Positions 12,470-21,620 of a stretch of DNA of 64,000 nucleotides are shown here, piece after piece. The stretch's first letter is position 1; each line of letters starts with the position of its first letter. The notes beneath the pieces are model-generated. The model worked only from the letters and a program-made list of their open reading frames with translations, made no database searches and had not been told where the DNA came from. Source of the stretch: Streptomyces sp. L2 (GTDB lineage: Bacteria; Actinomycetota; Actinomycetes; Streptomycetales; Streptomycetaceae); the NCBI RefSeq assembly GCF_004124325.1, contig NZ_QBDT01000001.1, positions 1,054,001 to 1,118,000 on the forward strand, given 5' to 3'. The position numbers were made by a program, and so were the translations under genes.

Positions 12470-14269
12470 CTACGGCGCCGGATCGACCACCATCGCCGAG
12501 CCGCCGCCGCGCCGTACCCGCTCCGCGGCGGCCAGCCACTTCCCGTCCGGGAGCCGCTGGACGCCCGTGGCCGCGCCGATCTCGGGGTTGACCGTGAAGC
12601 TGTGCCCGATGGCCTCCAGCCTGCCCCGCAGCGCGCTGTCGTACAGGGCGGGTTCCAGCTCGGTGCGTGCGGCGTTGCGCTGGCTGGCGCGCGGAGCCGC
12701 GATGGCGTCGACCAGGGGGAGGTGCCGGTCGACGAACTCGGTGAGGACCTGGAGCACGGTGGTGATGATGGTCGCGCCGCCGGGTGAACCGAGCGCCACG
12801 ACGGGCCGGTTGTGGCGGTCGAGCACGATGGTCGGGGAGATCGACGAGCGGGGCCGCTTGCCCGGTCCGGGCAGGTTCGGGTCGTGCACGGCCGGGTTGG
12901 CCGGGGTGAAGGAGAAGTCGGTCAGCTCGTTGTTGAGCAGGAAGCCGCGGCCGGGGACGGTCATGCCGCTGCCGCCGGTCTGCTCGATGGTGAGCGTGTA
13001 GGAGACGACGTTGCCCCACTTGTCGGCGACCGTCAGATGGGTGGTGTGCTGCCCCTCGTACGTCGTCGGCGCCGCTGTACCCCCGGAGCGGCAGGCCGCC
13101 GGGTGGCGCGGGTCGCCCGGTGCGAGCGGGCTGGTGAGGACCGCGTCGTCCCGGACGAGGCAGGCCCGCGAGTCGGCGAACCGCTGGGAGAGCAGCTGCC
13201 GGGTCGGCACGTCCTCGAAGGCGGGGTCGCCGACCCAGCGCCCGCGGTCGGCGAACGCGATCCGGCTCGCCTCGATGAAGTGGTGCAGGTACTGCGTCTC
13301 GCTCACCCGGGAAAGAGGCGTGTCCTCCATGATGTTGAGCGCCTCGCCGACCGTGGTGCCGCCGGAGGAGGAGGGTGCGATGGAGTACACCTTCAGCCCG
13401 CGGTACGACGTCTCGGTCGGCCGCTGGAGCTTGGCGCGGTAGGCGGTGAGGTCCTGGGCGGACAGCTTGCCGGGGCGGGCGTTCCAGCCGGAGGCGGGGT
13501 CCACGGGCGGCTTGTTCACGGTGGCGACGATGTCCCTGCCGAGGTCGCCGTGGTAGATCGCGCCCATGCCCTTGCGGGCGAGTTCCTCGTAGGTCCGGGC
13601 CAGTTCGGGGTTCTTGAAGGTGGAGCCGACGGCCGGGAGGTGTCCGCCGGGCAGGAACAGCTTGGCGGTGTCCGGGAAGTAGCGGAACCGGGTCTCGTTG
13701 GACGCGGTCTGGGAGCGGAAGGTGTCGTCGACGGTGAAGCCGTGCCGGGCGATCCGCTCGGCGGGCTTCAGGACCGTGCCGAGCCGTCTGCTGCCCCACT
13801 GGTCCAGCGCGGTCTGCCAGGTGGCGGGGGTGCCCGGGGTGCCGACGCTGAGGCCGCTGGTGACGGCGTCTGCGAAGGAAAGGGGCTTGCCGTCCTCCAC
13901 GAACAGCTGCGAGTCCGCGGTGAGCGGGGCGGTCTCACGGCCGTCGATGGTGTGCACGGTACGGGACTTGGCGTCGTAGTAGACGAAGAAGCCGCCGCCC
14001 CCTACGCCGGCGGAGTACGGCTCGGTGACACCGAGCGCGGCCGCGGTGGCCACGGCCGCGTCGACCGCGTTGCCGCCCTCGCGCAGCACCTCGATACCGG
14101 CCGCGGTGGCGTCCGCGTCGACGCTGGCGACCGCGCCGCCGTAGCCGACGGCCACCGGCGTCTTGGCCGGCCGCTCGCCGCCGGCCCCCGGCGGTGCGGC
14201 CGCGCCCACCGTGACCAGGGCGGCCGAGACCGCCAGAACCGCCAGTTTCCGCGTGCCAGGACGACCCAT
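12470..14269 (-). CDS. ggt: Gamma-glutamyltransferase (glutathione hydrolase), secreted precursor
   Basis: A 599-residue Ntn-hydrolase precursor. An N-terminal signal peptide (RKLAVLAVSAALVTVGAAAPPGA) directs export. The autocleavage and catalytic site is the TTH motif, with Thr409 as the expected nucleophile, followed by LTVADKWGNVVSYT and GSGM. LGSPGGATI forms part of the gamma-glutamyl site. The enzyme cleaves or transfers gamma-glutamyl groups outside the cell. GGGAGG stands 7 bp before the ATG at 14267-14269. It converges with the Clp gene across 32 bp. Length and motifs are normal. Confidence 0.95.
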   Translation of the reverse strand: MGRPGTRKLAVLAVSAALVTVGAAAPPGAGGERPAKTPVAVGYGGAVASVDADATAAGIEVLREGGNAVDAAVATAAALGVTEPYSAGVGGGGFFVYYDAKSRTVHTIDGRETAPLTADSQLFVEDGKPLSFADAVTSGLSVGTPGTPATWQTALDQWGSRRLGTVLKPAERIARHGFTVDDTFRSQTASNETRFRYFPDTAKLFLPGGHLPAVGSTFKNPELARTYEELARKGMGAIYHGDLGRDIVATVNKPPVDPASGWNARPGKLSAQDLTAYRAKLQRPTETSYRGLKVYSIAPSSSGGTTVGEALNIMEDTPLSRVSETQYLHHFIEASRIAFADRGRWVGDPAFEDVPTRQLLSQRFADSRACLVRDDAVLTSPLAPGDPRHPAACRSGGTAAPTTYEGQHTTHLTVADKWGNVVSYTLTIEQTGGSGMTVPGRGFLLNNELTDFSFTPANPAVHDPNLPGPGKRPRSSISPTIVLDRHNRPVVALGSPGGATIITTVLQVLTEFVDRHLPLVDAIAAPRASQRNAARTELEPALYDSALRGRLEAIGHSFTVNPEIGAATGVQRLPDGKWLAAAERVRRGGGSAMVVDPAP

Positions 14270-14412
14270 GTGCGCCTCCCGTCGGTGACCGTCCGCGCAG
14301 CGTAACGGGATCGCCGCAGCCTCGACAGGGCGCCTCGGCCGCCCACCGCACGAATGCCGCACATCGAACACCGGTACGTACGGGGGTTGCAGGGCCGCTA
14401 GCATGCGCGGCC

Positions 14413-15171
14413 ATGAACGACGACGTGCGCAACATCGTCCTCGGTGTGATCGCGGCCGGTATCAGTGCGGCGCTGGGCTGGATCGCCCGAACGTATCTGT
14501 GGCGGCGCAGGCTCCGCCGCAGACAGGCCTTCCTCGGGCTGCCGGAGAACTCGGAGTCACTGCTCGTCGTCAACCGCGACCCGGCCACGGCGGAACCGGC
14601 GGTGCACCGCTTCGACGTGTTCGCCCTGCTGGAACTCTCCGCCCTCGTCAAGGACTGCGGCGCGAACGTCCAGGTGGTCACCCAGGACACGGTCCGGCAG
14701 GGGCTCGGCGAGCGCACCGAGTTCTGCGTCGGCGGGCCGGCGTCGAACCGGCGGATGCTCGCGCACATGGCGGCGATGCTGCCGGGCGTGCGCGTGAACG
14801 TCGACCCCGAACCCGGGCCGGACCGGGGCGCGTTCCAGATCGGCGGCGAGCGCTACCGCATGGACCCGGGCGTGACCGAGTACGTGCTGCTGGCCCGCCT
14901 CACCGCGGGCACCCGGCGCGACACCCGGCCGGTGTTCCTGTTCTGCGGCCAGCGGGCCATCACCAACCAGGCGGCCACCCGCTACCTCGCGCGCGAGCAC
15001 GAGCGGCTGAGCCGCAAGTACGGGGGCAACTCCTTCGTCCTGCTGCTGAAGGTGGTCAACTCGCAGGCGTACGGCGCCGACGTGGTCGAACTGGTCGCGG
15101 ACGTCACGCGGGCCGCGCAGGCGCCGCTGCCGGAGGCAGAGGCCGCACGCACCTCGCACCGGGCATCCTGA
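14413..15171 (+). CDS. Conserved hypothetical, N-terminally membrane-anchored protein
   Basis: A 252-residue protein with one N-terminal hydrophobic helix (about residues 7-26, NIVLGVIAAGISAALGWIA), then a basic patch (WRRRLRRR), which predicts a cytoplasmic C-terminal domain. The domain contains ESLLVVNRDPATAEPAVHRFDVFALLEL, EFCVGGPASNRRM and a GQRAITNQAATRYLAREHERL segment. No catalytic motif is recognised. It is divergent from ggt with a 143-bp spacer. Function unknown; the reading frame has strong codon bias and is very likely real. Confidence 0.75.
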   Translation: MNDDVRNIVLGVIAAGISAALGWIARTYLWRRRLRRRQAFLGLPENSESLLVVNRDPATAEPAVHRFDVFALLELSALVKDCGANVQVVTQDTVRQGLGERTEFCVGGPASNRRMLAHMAAMLPGVRVNVDPEPGPDRGAFQIGGERYRMDPGVTEYVLLARLTAGTRRDTRPVFLFCGQRAITNQAATRYLAREHERLSRKYGGNSFVLLLKVVNSQAYGADVVELVADVTRAAQAPLPEAEAARTSHRAS

Positions 15172-15496
15172 GCGGCGGTCCTTCCCTGTGCGGGACGAGC
15201 ACAACTCGTCCGGCGCGCAGCTGACCTTCTCCTCGCCGTCGGACGACCCGTCGTACCTGTCCGTCCCGCTGCGCGAGCAGTGATCTCCGGCTGCCGCCGG
15301 ACGAGCCTGGCCCGTGTCACCTGCCACCCCCCTGCGGTTCCGGCGCCGCCCGGGTACTCCCCCGACGGCACACACGAGCGAGGCATGCGTGAAGGGCAAA
15401 GCCTAGTCGAGGTTCGGCGCGATGGGGTTCGGCGGCGGCGGGCAACTGCGCACGACCGCCCGGAAAGCGGCAGGGACGGCGGCCCGGCCGGGCCGT
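15172..15496. other. Gap with a small coding remnant
   Basis: A short plus-strand frame ends at 15283 (GTG 15188, 31 codons) and reads FPVRDEHNSSGAQLTFSS near its start. This resembles the C-terminal FxVRDS...GPxLxF motif of DUF397 proteins but has no complete gene around it, so it may be a relic. The rest (15284-15496) shows no gene. Confidence 0.35.
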
Positions 15497-15976
15497 TCAG
15501 TCCTCGGCGACCTCCGCGTACAGCTGGGAGAGTTCGGGGACACCGCTGGCGGCCCAGTCCCGGCCGGGGCCGACGACCTCGACCTCGCGCCCGGAGGCGA
15601 GACGGACGACGGGTTCGCCGTCGGGCCGGATCTCCCAGGCGGCGCCGGGGACGGTGCGCACGACGACCGTGCCCAGGTACAGCCCGGCGTCGTTGCCCAG
15701 CCAGGGCAGTACTTCCGCGTCGTCGCGCCAGCGCGGGACCATCTGGTCCAGGGCCTCCAGGGAGGCCGGCGTGTCGTCGAGCCGGACGCCCGCCCCGGCC
15801 GCCTGGGAGCGGAGCAACTCGCATTCGGACAGCAGCGCGGCGATCGACTCGGGGTCGGCGGGCAGCACCGGATCACCGCTTCTGCCATGACCGCCCTCGC
15901 CGGGACTGGTCTCGCCGTGACCGCTCTTGTCGTGACCGCTCTTGTCGTGTCTGAGGCCCAGGAACGGAATGTTCAT
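15497..15976 (-). CDS. Conserved hypothetical protein beside exonuclease III
   Basis: A 159-residue protein. The N-terminus carries a short tandem repeat (HDKSG HDKSG HGETS), matching a repeated TGACCGCTCTTGTCG in the DNA (about 15918-15950). The body is acidic with LGNDAGLYLGTVVVRTVPGAAWEIRPDGEPVVRLASGREVEVV, a beta-rich segment. It resembles a Streptomyces-specific family of unknown function (perhaps DUF6278; not certain). Its ATG lies 15 bp after the exonuclease III stop, so the two may be co-transcribed. Confidence 0.75.
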   Translation of the reverse strand: MNIPFLGLRHDKSGHDKSGHGETSPGEGGHGRSGDPVLPADPESIAALLSECELLRSQAAGAGVRLDDTPASLEALDQMVPRWRDDAEVLPWLGNDAGLYLGTVVVRTVPGAAWEIRPDGEPVVRLASGREVEVVGPGRDWAASGVPELSQLYAEVAED

Positions 15977-15991
15977 GGCCCCAGCGTGGCA

Positions 15992-16771
15992 TCAGACGTC
16001 GAGGTCGACCACTACCGGCGCGTGGTCGGACGCGCCCTTGCCCTTGCGTTCCTCGCGGTCGACGTATGCGTCCTTGACCGCCTGGGCGAACGGCTCGTTG
16101 CCGTACACCAGGTCGATGCGCATGCCGCGGTTCTTCGGGAAGCACAGCTGGCGGTAGTCCCAGTACGTGAACGGGTGCTCGTACTTCAGCGGGCGCGGGA
16201 CGACGTCCGCGAGGCCCGCCTCGCGCAGGGAGGCGAGGGCGGCGCGCTCGGCGGGCGTGACGTGCGTGGAGCCCTCGAACGCGGCCCGGTCGTAGACGTC
16301 GTCGTCCGTCGGTGCCACGTTGTAGTCGCCGAGGACGGCGAAGGGCCGGCCGCCGGCCGCATCGCCCGCGACGGCGGCCTTCAGCGCCTCGAACCACTGG
16401 AGCTTGTAGGCGTAGTGCGGGTGCTCGACCTCACGGCCGTTGGGCACGTACACCGACCAGACGCGGACCGGGCCGCAGGTCGCCGAGAGGGCGCGCGGCT
16501 CGGTCACGCCGTCGTAGCCCGGGTCGCCGGGCAGCCCCTTGACCACGTCCGTCAGCCCGACGCGGGAGAGCACCGCCACCCCGTTCCACCGGCCGGTCGC
16601 GTGCACCGCCGCCTCGTAGCCCAGCTCGCGCAGCTGCTCGAACGGGAACTGCTCCTCGGCGATCTTGGCCTCCTGGAGGCAGAGCACGTCGGTGCCGCTG
16701 CTCTCCAGCCAGGCGAGGAGCCGCGGGAGGCGGGCGGTGATCGAGTTCACGTTCCAGGTCGCGATGCGCAT
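15992..16771 (-). CDS. xth: Exodeoxyribonuclease III
   Basis: A 259-residue endonuclease/exonuclease/phosphatase-fold enzyme that cleaves AP sites and removes 3' nucleotides in base-excision repair. Hallmarks: MRIATWNVNSI (Asn), LCLQEAKI (catalytic Glu), VPNG, LGDYNVAPTDDDV (Asp, Asn) and the C-terminal ASDHAPVVVDL (Asp-His). Length is typical. The ATG at 16769-16771 starts exactly at the conserved N-terminus; open frame upstream of it is not coding. Confidence 0.95.
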   Translation of the reverse strand: MRIATWNVNSITARLPRLLAWLESSGTDVLCLQEAKIAEEQFPFEQLRELGYEAAVHATGRWNGVAVLSRVGLTDVVKGLPGDPGYDGVTEPRALSATCGPVRVWSVYVPNGREVEHPHYAYKLQWFEALKAAVAGDAAGGRPFAVLGDYNVAPTDDDVYDRAAFEGSTHVTPAERAALASLREAGLADVVPRPLKYEHPFTYWDYRQLCFPKNRGMRIDLVYGNEPFAQAVKDAYVDREERKGKGASDHAPVVVDLDV

Positions 16772-16821
16772 GCTCTCCAACCTACCCGGAGGGTGTGACA
16801 ACCCGGTCCCGGCCGCGGCTC

Positions 16822-17457
16822 TCAGAGGTCGGCGGAGGCGCCGGGGGCCAGCCGCTGGTGGTCCGCGCCGCCCAGGGCGCCGATCTGGCGGTCGTAGATG
16901 GGCCGGGCGAGGTCGGTGAGCAGGGCGTCGTGCACGTCGTAGGCGCGCTGCGGCCGGACCTCGCGGACGTAGTCGATGACCTCGGAGATCTTGTTCCAGG
17001 GAGCCATCACGGGGAGCATCAGGGTCCGCACCGGGCGGCCGGGGACGGTGAGGGCGTCGCCGGGGTGGAAGACCATGCCGTCGTCGATCAGGTAGCCGAC
17101 GTTCGTCACGCGCGGGATGTCCGGGTGGATCACGGCGTGCAGTTCGCCGTGGACCTGGACGTCGAAGCCGGCCGCGGTGAAGGCGTCGCCGTGGCCGACG
17201 GTGTGGACCCGGCCGGGGAAGGCCGCCGTGAGCTGTCCGGCGACCGACTCCAGGGTCCAGAGCTCGGCCGCGGGCCGCGCCTCCAGGGCGGCCCGCAGCC
17301 GGCCCTCGTCGAAGTGGTCCGGGTGCTCGTGCGTGACGAGGATCGCGTCCGCGCCGGCGGTCGCGTCCTCCTCGCTGAACATGCCCGGGTCGATGACGAG
17401 GGTCCGGCCGTCCTTCTCCAGACGGACACATGCGTGGGACTGCTTCGTGAGCCTCAT
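16822..17457 (-). CDS. MBL-fold metal-dependent hydrolase
   Basis: A 211-residue metallo-beta-lactamase-fold protein of the UlaG-like type. Motifs: MRLTKQSHACVRLEKDGRTLVIDPG, VTHEHPDHFDEG (HxHxDH), GELHAVIHPD and FHPGDAL. Family members hydrolyse phosphodiesters or lactones; the substrate here is unknown. The ATG at 17455-17457 starts the conserved strand. It lies 50 bp upstream of xth on the same strand. Confidence 0.9.
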   Translation of the reverse strand: MRLTKQSHACVRLEKDGRTLVIDPGMFSEEDATAGADAILVTHEHPDHFDEGRLRAALEARPAAELWTLESVAGQLTAAFPGRVHTVGHGDAFTAAGFDVQVHGELHAVIHPDIPRVTNVGYLIDDGMVFHPGDALTVPGRPVRTLMLPVMAPWNKISEVIDYVREVRPQRAYDVHDALLTDLARPIYDRQIGALGGADHQRLAPGASADL

Positions 17458-17620
17458 GGTCGTCCATCCTGCCCCGTCCGGTGCGCGGAACGGGCCGCCC
17501 AGCCTGGTGCTCCCGCCACCGGTCTGACGATCACCCGCACAGAGGCGGCGGGCAGCCCGTCCGCCGGGCCGCTCCCGGCTCACGCGAGGACCCCCGCCTA
17601 ACGCGAGGCCCCCCGGCGCT

Positions 17621-18910
17621 TCACTCCCCGGGGTTCGTCTCCTCCCGGATGACCTGCTGGGCCACCGTGAACGCGGCGCCGGCCGCCGGGAGGCCGCAGT
17701 ACACGGCGGCCTGGAGGAGCACCTCCTTGATCTCCTCCGGGGTGAGTCCGCCGCGCAGCGCCGCCCGCGTGTGCGCGGCCAGCTCCTCCGTGTGCCCGCC
17801 GACGACGAGCGCGGTCAGCGCGACACAGCTGCGGGTACGGCGGTCCAGACCCGGCCGGTCCCAGATCTCGCCCCAGGCGTAGCGGGTGACGAACTCCTGG
17901 AAGTCCCCGGAGAACTCGTCGGCCCGCGCCAGCGCCCCGTCGACGTGCGCGTCGCCGAGCACCTCGCGGCGGATCTTCAGCCCGGTCTCGTACCGGTCGG
18001 CGGCCGCGAGGGGCTGCGGCTCCGCCGCGGCGGGCGCGATCTCGGCGATCGGCGCGGCCTGCGGCGGCGCGGCCAGGGCCGGGTTCACCGGGGTGGCGGG
18101 GAGCACCGTCTGACCGGTCTCCAGCGGCTGCTGCCAGGCGGTGGAGAAGTGCCGTACGAGCAGGTCGGTGACGGCGGCCGGCTGCTCGACCGGCACCAGG
18201 TGGGAGGCCCCGGGCACGACGGCGAGCCGGGCGTCCGGGATGCCGGCGACCAGGGTGCGGGCCTCGGCGGGGCCGGTGACGCGGTCGTCGGAGCCGACCA
18301 GGACGAGGGTCGGTACGCCGACCCGGCCCAGCTCCTGCCGTACGTCGAACCCGGCCAGCGCCTCGCACGCGGAGATGTAGCAGCCGGGGTCGGTGGTGCG
18401 GACCATCTGCACGGCCCACTCGGTGATGGCGGGCTGCGCGGCGGCGAAGCCACCGGTGAACCAGCGGTCGGGAGAGGTCCGGGCGATCGGGTCGAGCCCG
18501 TTGGTCCGGACGACCACGCCACGCTGGCGGAACTCGTCGGCGGTGCCGAACCGGGGCGAGGCGGCGACCAGGGCGAGGGACGCGACCCGCTCCGGGTGCC
18601 GCAGCGCCAGCTGGATCCCGACGGCACCGCCCAGCGCACAGCCGGCGTACCCGAACCGCTGCACGCCGAGCGCGTCCAGGGTGGCCAGCAGCTGCGCCGT
18701 CAGCTCGGCGACGGACCCGGCCGGACGCGCGGGTGCGCCGCCGTGCCCGGGCAGATCGAACCGAAAGACCCGCCACTGCCTCGTCAGCTCCGGGATCTGG
18801 CGGTCCCACATGTGCCATGTGGTACCCAGTGAGGGACCCAGGATCAGGACCGGAGCGTCTTCTGGCCCGTCGAAGCGGTATTGCAGGGTGTTCGGGGGTG
18901 TCTCACTCAC
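17621..18910 (-). CDS. pcaDC: PcaDC fusion: 3-oxoadipate enol-lactonase / 4-carboxymuconolactone decarboxylase
   Basis: A 429-residue fusion: an alpha/beta hydrolase (about 1-265) and, after an Ala/Pro linker, a carboxymuconolactone decarboxylase domain (about 305-425, GGHTEELAAHTRAALRGG, EVLLQAAVYCGLPAA). Together they convert gamma-carboxymuconolactone to 3-oxoadipate in protocatechuate degradation. The nucleophile elbow reads G90-C-A-L-G-G; the position usually held by Ser is Ala92. The start is GTG at 18908-18910. No other pca gene lies next to it in the window, and the island begins 45 bp upstream. Its first 33 codons and leader are duplicated at 41218-41361. Confidence 0.92.
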   Translation of the reverse strand: MSETPPNTLQYRFDGPEDAPVLILGPSLGTTWHMWDRQIPELTRQWRVFRFDLPGHGGAPARPAGSVAELTAQLLATLDALGVQRFGYAGCALGGAVGIQLALRHPERVASLALVAASPRFGTADEFRQRGVVVRTNGLDPIARTSPDRWFTGGFAAAQPAITEWAVQMVRTTDPGCYISACEALAGFDVRQELGRVGVPTLVLVGSDDRVTGPAEARTLVAGIPDARLAVVPGASHLVPVEQPAAVTDLLVRHFSTAWQQPLETGQTVLPATPVNPALAAPPQAAPIAEIAPAAAEPQPLAAADRYETGLKIRREVLGDAHVDGALARADEFSGDFQEFVTRYAWGEIWDRPGLDRRTRSCVALTALVVGGHTEELAAHTRAALRGGLTPEEIKEVLLQAAVYCGLPAAGAAFTVAQQVIREETNPGE

Positions 18911-18954
18911 GCCCCAGACCCTCTCACGTCTCACGGACGCCCCTATAACGCGGG
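18811..18954. repeat. Left copy of the 144-bp direct repeat flanking the island (pcaDC 5' end)
   Basis: Covers codons 1-33 of pcaDC and 44 bp of its leader. It matches 41218-41361 without gaps, with 11 mismatches (about 92% identity). IS110 sequence begins immediately to the right. Confidence 0.9.
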
Positions 18955-20040
18955 GGCGAGGGAGACCGGTCTGACCAGGTTGAAGACCTCGCGGGCGGCA
19001 TACCGCTTGAGGCATCGGATGATCTCGCGTCGGGTCTTACCCTCCTGGGTGCGGCGTTCGTAGTACGCCCGGGTGCGCGGGTCGTGGCGCAGGCGGGTGA
19101 ACACGATGCGGTGCAGGGCAGCGTTGGCCTGGCGGTCTCCGCCGTGGTTGAGCCGACGCGTGCTCCGCCGGCCAGAGGAGTACTCGATGGGGCTGACTCC
19201 GCAAAGGGCAGCAAACGACGCCTCGGTGTTCAGTCGCTCGGGGTTGTCTCCCATGGTGATCAGGAGAGTGACGGCGCTGTCCGGGCCGATGCCCACCGGT
19301 ACGAGCAGCTGGGGGCGTGGCGTTCGACGAGCCGGGTCAGGCGTTGGTTCAGCTCGTCGATCTGAGCGGTGAGCTGCTCGATGCGCTCGGCGAGCATACG
19401 CAACGTCAGCTGGGTGGCCTGGATCACCGCGTCCTCGTCTCCCCCACCGTCGGGTGAGCCGAGGCGTGCGCAGGTGCGGAACAGCTCGGCATTGCCCAGG
19501 CTGGACAGCCGTTCCCGTAGGGCGGGGCTGGCAATGACCAGGACGGCCTTGAGCTGATTGATCGCCTGAGTACGGGCCTTGACCGCGGAGTCCTTGGTCA
19601 GCTTGTAGATCCGGGCGCTGTGCACCGGACCGTCGCCGGACTTGGCCCGGGCCCGGGCGCGACCGCTGAGCACAGCTCGCGCGGCGGCCTGAGCGTCGAG
19701 CGGGTCCGACTTGCCCAGCAGTCGGCGGGCCGAGCGATCGGGCCGATTCACCCTCGTATACCTCAACCTGTTGCGCCAGCAGGTAGCGGGACAGCCCCGC
19801 ACCGAGGGTGCCGGTGCCCTCCACACCGGCCCGGCGCACCGTCCCCCGTTTACGGGCCCACACGAGCAGCCGCCGGTAGCCGGCCGTCGTCGCCGGAAAG
19901 GACTCGGTGGCCAGGACCTTCCCCAGCGGGGAGATCACGGCGGCGACATGCACCTCGCCGTGCGTGTCCACGCCCAGCACGACCTCCCGCCGAGCGGGAG
20001 GATCTGTGCTCGAGGAGGTGCTGCGCTCTCGGCTCGCCAT
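18943..20040 (-). pseudogene. IS110 transposase, frameshifted
   Basis: The N-terminal part carries the DEDD-domain start (VVLGVDTHGEVHVAAVISPLGK), the middle lies in another frame (SDPLDAQAAARAVLSGRARARAKSG, KLTKDSAVKARTQAINQLKAVL), and the C-terminal IS116/IS110/IS902 domain returns to the first frame (SSGRRSTRRLNHGGDRQANAALH). Comparison with copy 2 places a one-base insertion near 19751 (CACCCTCG against CACCTCA) and a one-base loss near 19310. The ATG at 20038-20040 follows AGGAGG. The stop TAG at 18943-18945 lies in the pcaDC leader, just past the element. Confidence 0.85.
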
Positions 20041-20290
20041 GATGGTTCGCCTCCTGCGTGGTGACATGCTTGGTGGATGGCACCGGCCCGCTCGGGCGGT
20101 CTGAACCGTGATGGCGCCTGGAAGTCGGCAAGGCCCCTATAGGGACACGCCCTGTGGCTCGGTGGCAGGCAGCATCCCGCAACGACGGTCGACACGTCCG
20201 TGACTGGACACTTCGGTCATAGATCTCATGAGTCAGACCCCCCTCCGGGACGGCATCGCGCAACCGTCCCATTGATCCCGGCACAAGGAG
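18955..20290 (-). mobile_element. IS110-family insertion sequence, copy 1
   Basis: A DEDD-transposase element whose left edge abuts the pcaDC leader. Its right edge is set by comparison with copy 2 (28670-29657): the two stay nearly identical through the roughly 250 bp upstream of the transposase to about 20290. No terminal inverted repeat is evident, as expected for IS110. The transposase is frameshifted, so the element is probably not autonomous. Confidence 0.85.
20041..20290 (-). ncRNA. Non-coding 5' end of IS110 copy 1: candidate bridge RNA region
   Basis: About 250 bp upstream of the transposase is almost identical to the same region of copy 2 yet has no reading frame. It contains a perfect 7-bp stem GGGACGG (20247-20253) / CCGTCCC (20264-20270) with a 10-nt loop and a CCCTATAGGG palindrome (20135-20144). 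IS110-type elements are known to encode a bridge RNA in the non-coding end upstream of the recombinase; this assignment is inferred from position and structure. Confidence 0.5.
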
Positions 20291-21620
20291 ATGACCTGAC
20301 CGCAGCCGGAAGGCGTCGCCCGAACCAGCACCCAACGTGGCTGGAGCCGGCTGAGAATGAGTTGACTCCCTGCCCACTCGTGACCGGCAATGACTGGCCG
20401 TCCGGTCCTTGGCCACCGGATTCGCACTGGATAGTGACTGCCTACTGGAAGGCCGAACCAGGGACCAGGCAACTTGGCGCATATAACTCGACCGGATGGC
20501 CATGTCCGCCTATGTGGAGGAGGGCGGCCAATGTAGCCGCTGGTTCCGAGGTGGGTCTGCATGGTGGCGTGGGTGTCGAGCAGCCAGTAGACGACCGAGA
20601 CAGACACAGTTGGCATCTACCTGCGGCTGGAGCGTAAAGCGGTGCAGGAGGCGCTCACGCGGGCTGAGCAGCCACCGCAGCAGCACCCACGGCGCCTGCC
20701 GAAGGGCGCCGCGAACCTGCCCGGTCTCCGACCCGTGTCCCGACACGCCGGCTTCGTCGTCCAGCGGAGGCGCAGAGGGGACGGGCGGGGGCCTGCGGCG
20801 ATCCATGCCGTCGACTGCACGATGCTCGAGGTCCTGTGCACCGAGTCGACGATCACGACACCCGGATGGCGCTCACCGATTCGAACGCGGCCCCGTGCCA
20901 GTTCTGCCAGCCCGACACGAAACTCGGCATCGCCCTGGCCTGAGCCGGGCGACGTACCTTCGTACGCATGCACGACGCGCGCAGACGCGTGATCTCGGCG
21001 TGGTCCACGGTCCGGTCGTCATTGCTGCACACGGACTGCGTCTGCGGGTCGTCCGCGGTACTGGGCTTGCTCCACCATCACCGCGGAGTGGGAGCTTCAG
21101 GTCGCTCTCAATCACGGTTGGCGCATCGAGAGTGCGGCTCGCCGTCGATGACCAGGCCGTACGGACAACTGCGCCTCGGCGGCCACCACCAGGTCCGGCT
21201 TGCGGTCCTGGACCAGCTACCCCCACCGGGTCTGGAGCAACGCCGGGTGACCGTCGAAAGACAAGCCGGTGTTGCAGCCAGTTCACGCCATTCCTCGCGT
21301 CCGCGAGTCGCTGTCGTGTCACGATCGCGGTCATGGCGGTTCTTCCGAGGGATGCGGCTCAGCAGGGGACGACCTGCTTAGTAGGGGCACGGGCCCCGTG
21401 CAGCAGACCTTCTCGCGGCTGCCGCTGCAGTTCGTCGTGGCAGCCCGCGGCCGCCTCCTGGCCGGCCTCGCCGACCCCGGAGTCGCACCGAAGCTGATGA
21501 AACCTGCCTAGCTCCTGGCCACCAACGTGTGCTCGCACCACGGCAGATACTCCGACGGCGAGTTGGTCGCGAGGTCTTGCGGTGGAACGTCGGCCACTGA
21601 CCGCAAAGGACACAGACACC
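20291..21620. other. Gene-poor decayed stretch
   Basis: No intact gene is seen. At 20615-20943 (+) a broken frame ends PCQFCQPDTKLGIALA then stop, resembling the C-terminal CxxCxPDTxLG of small Streptomyces DUF6233 proteins; the upstream part is in another frame. Long open frames here are Arg/Ser/Pro-rich and lack family features. 20945-21580 shows nothing recognisable. Confidence 0.4.

Noticed and set aside
19260..19826. Middle frame of IS110 copy 1 as a separate gene
   Set aside because: It is the central part of the transposase displaced by two single-base frameshifts, as comparison with copy 2 shows.
20496..21497. 333-residue plus-strand ORF in the gap left of the FAD gene
   Set aside because: Ser/Arg/Pro-rich, lacks codon bias of real genes and overlaps a probable DUF6233-like relic in another frame.
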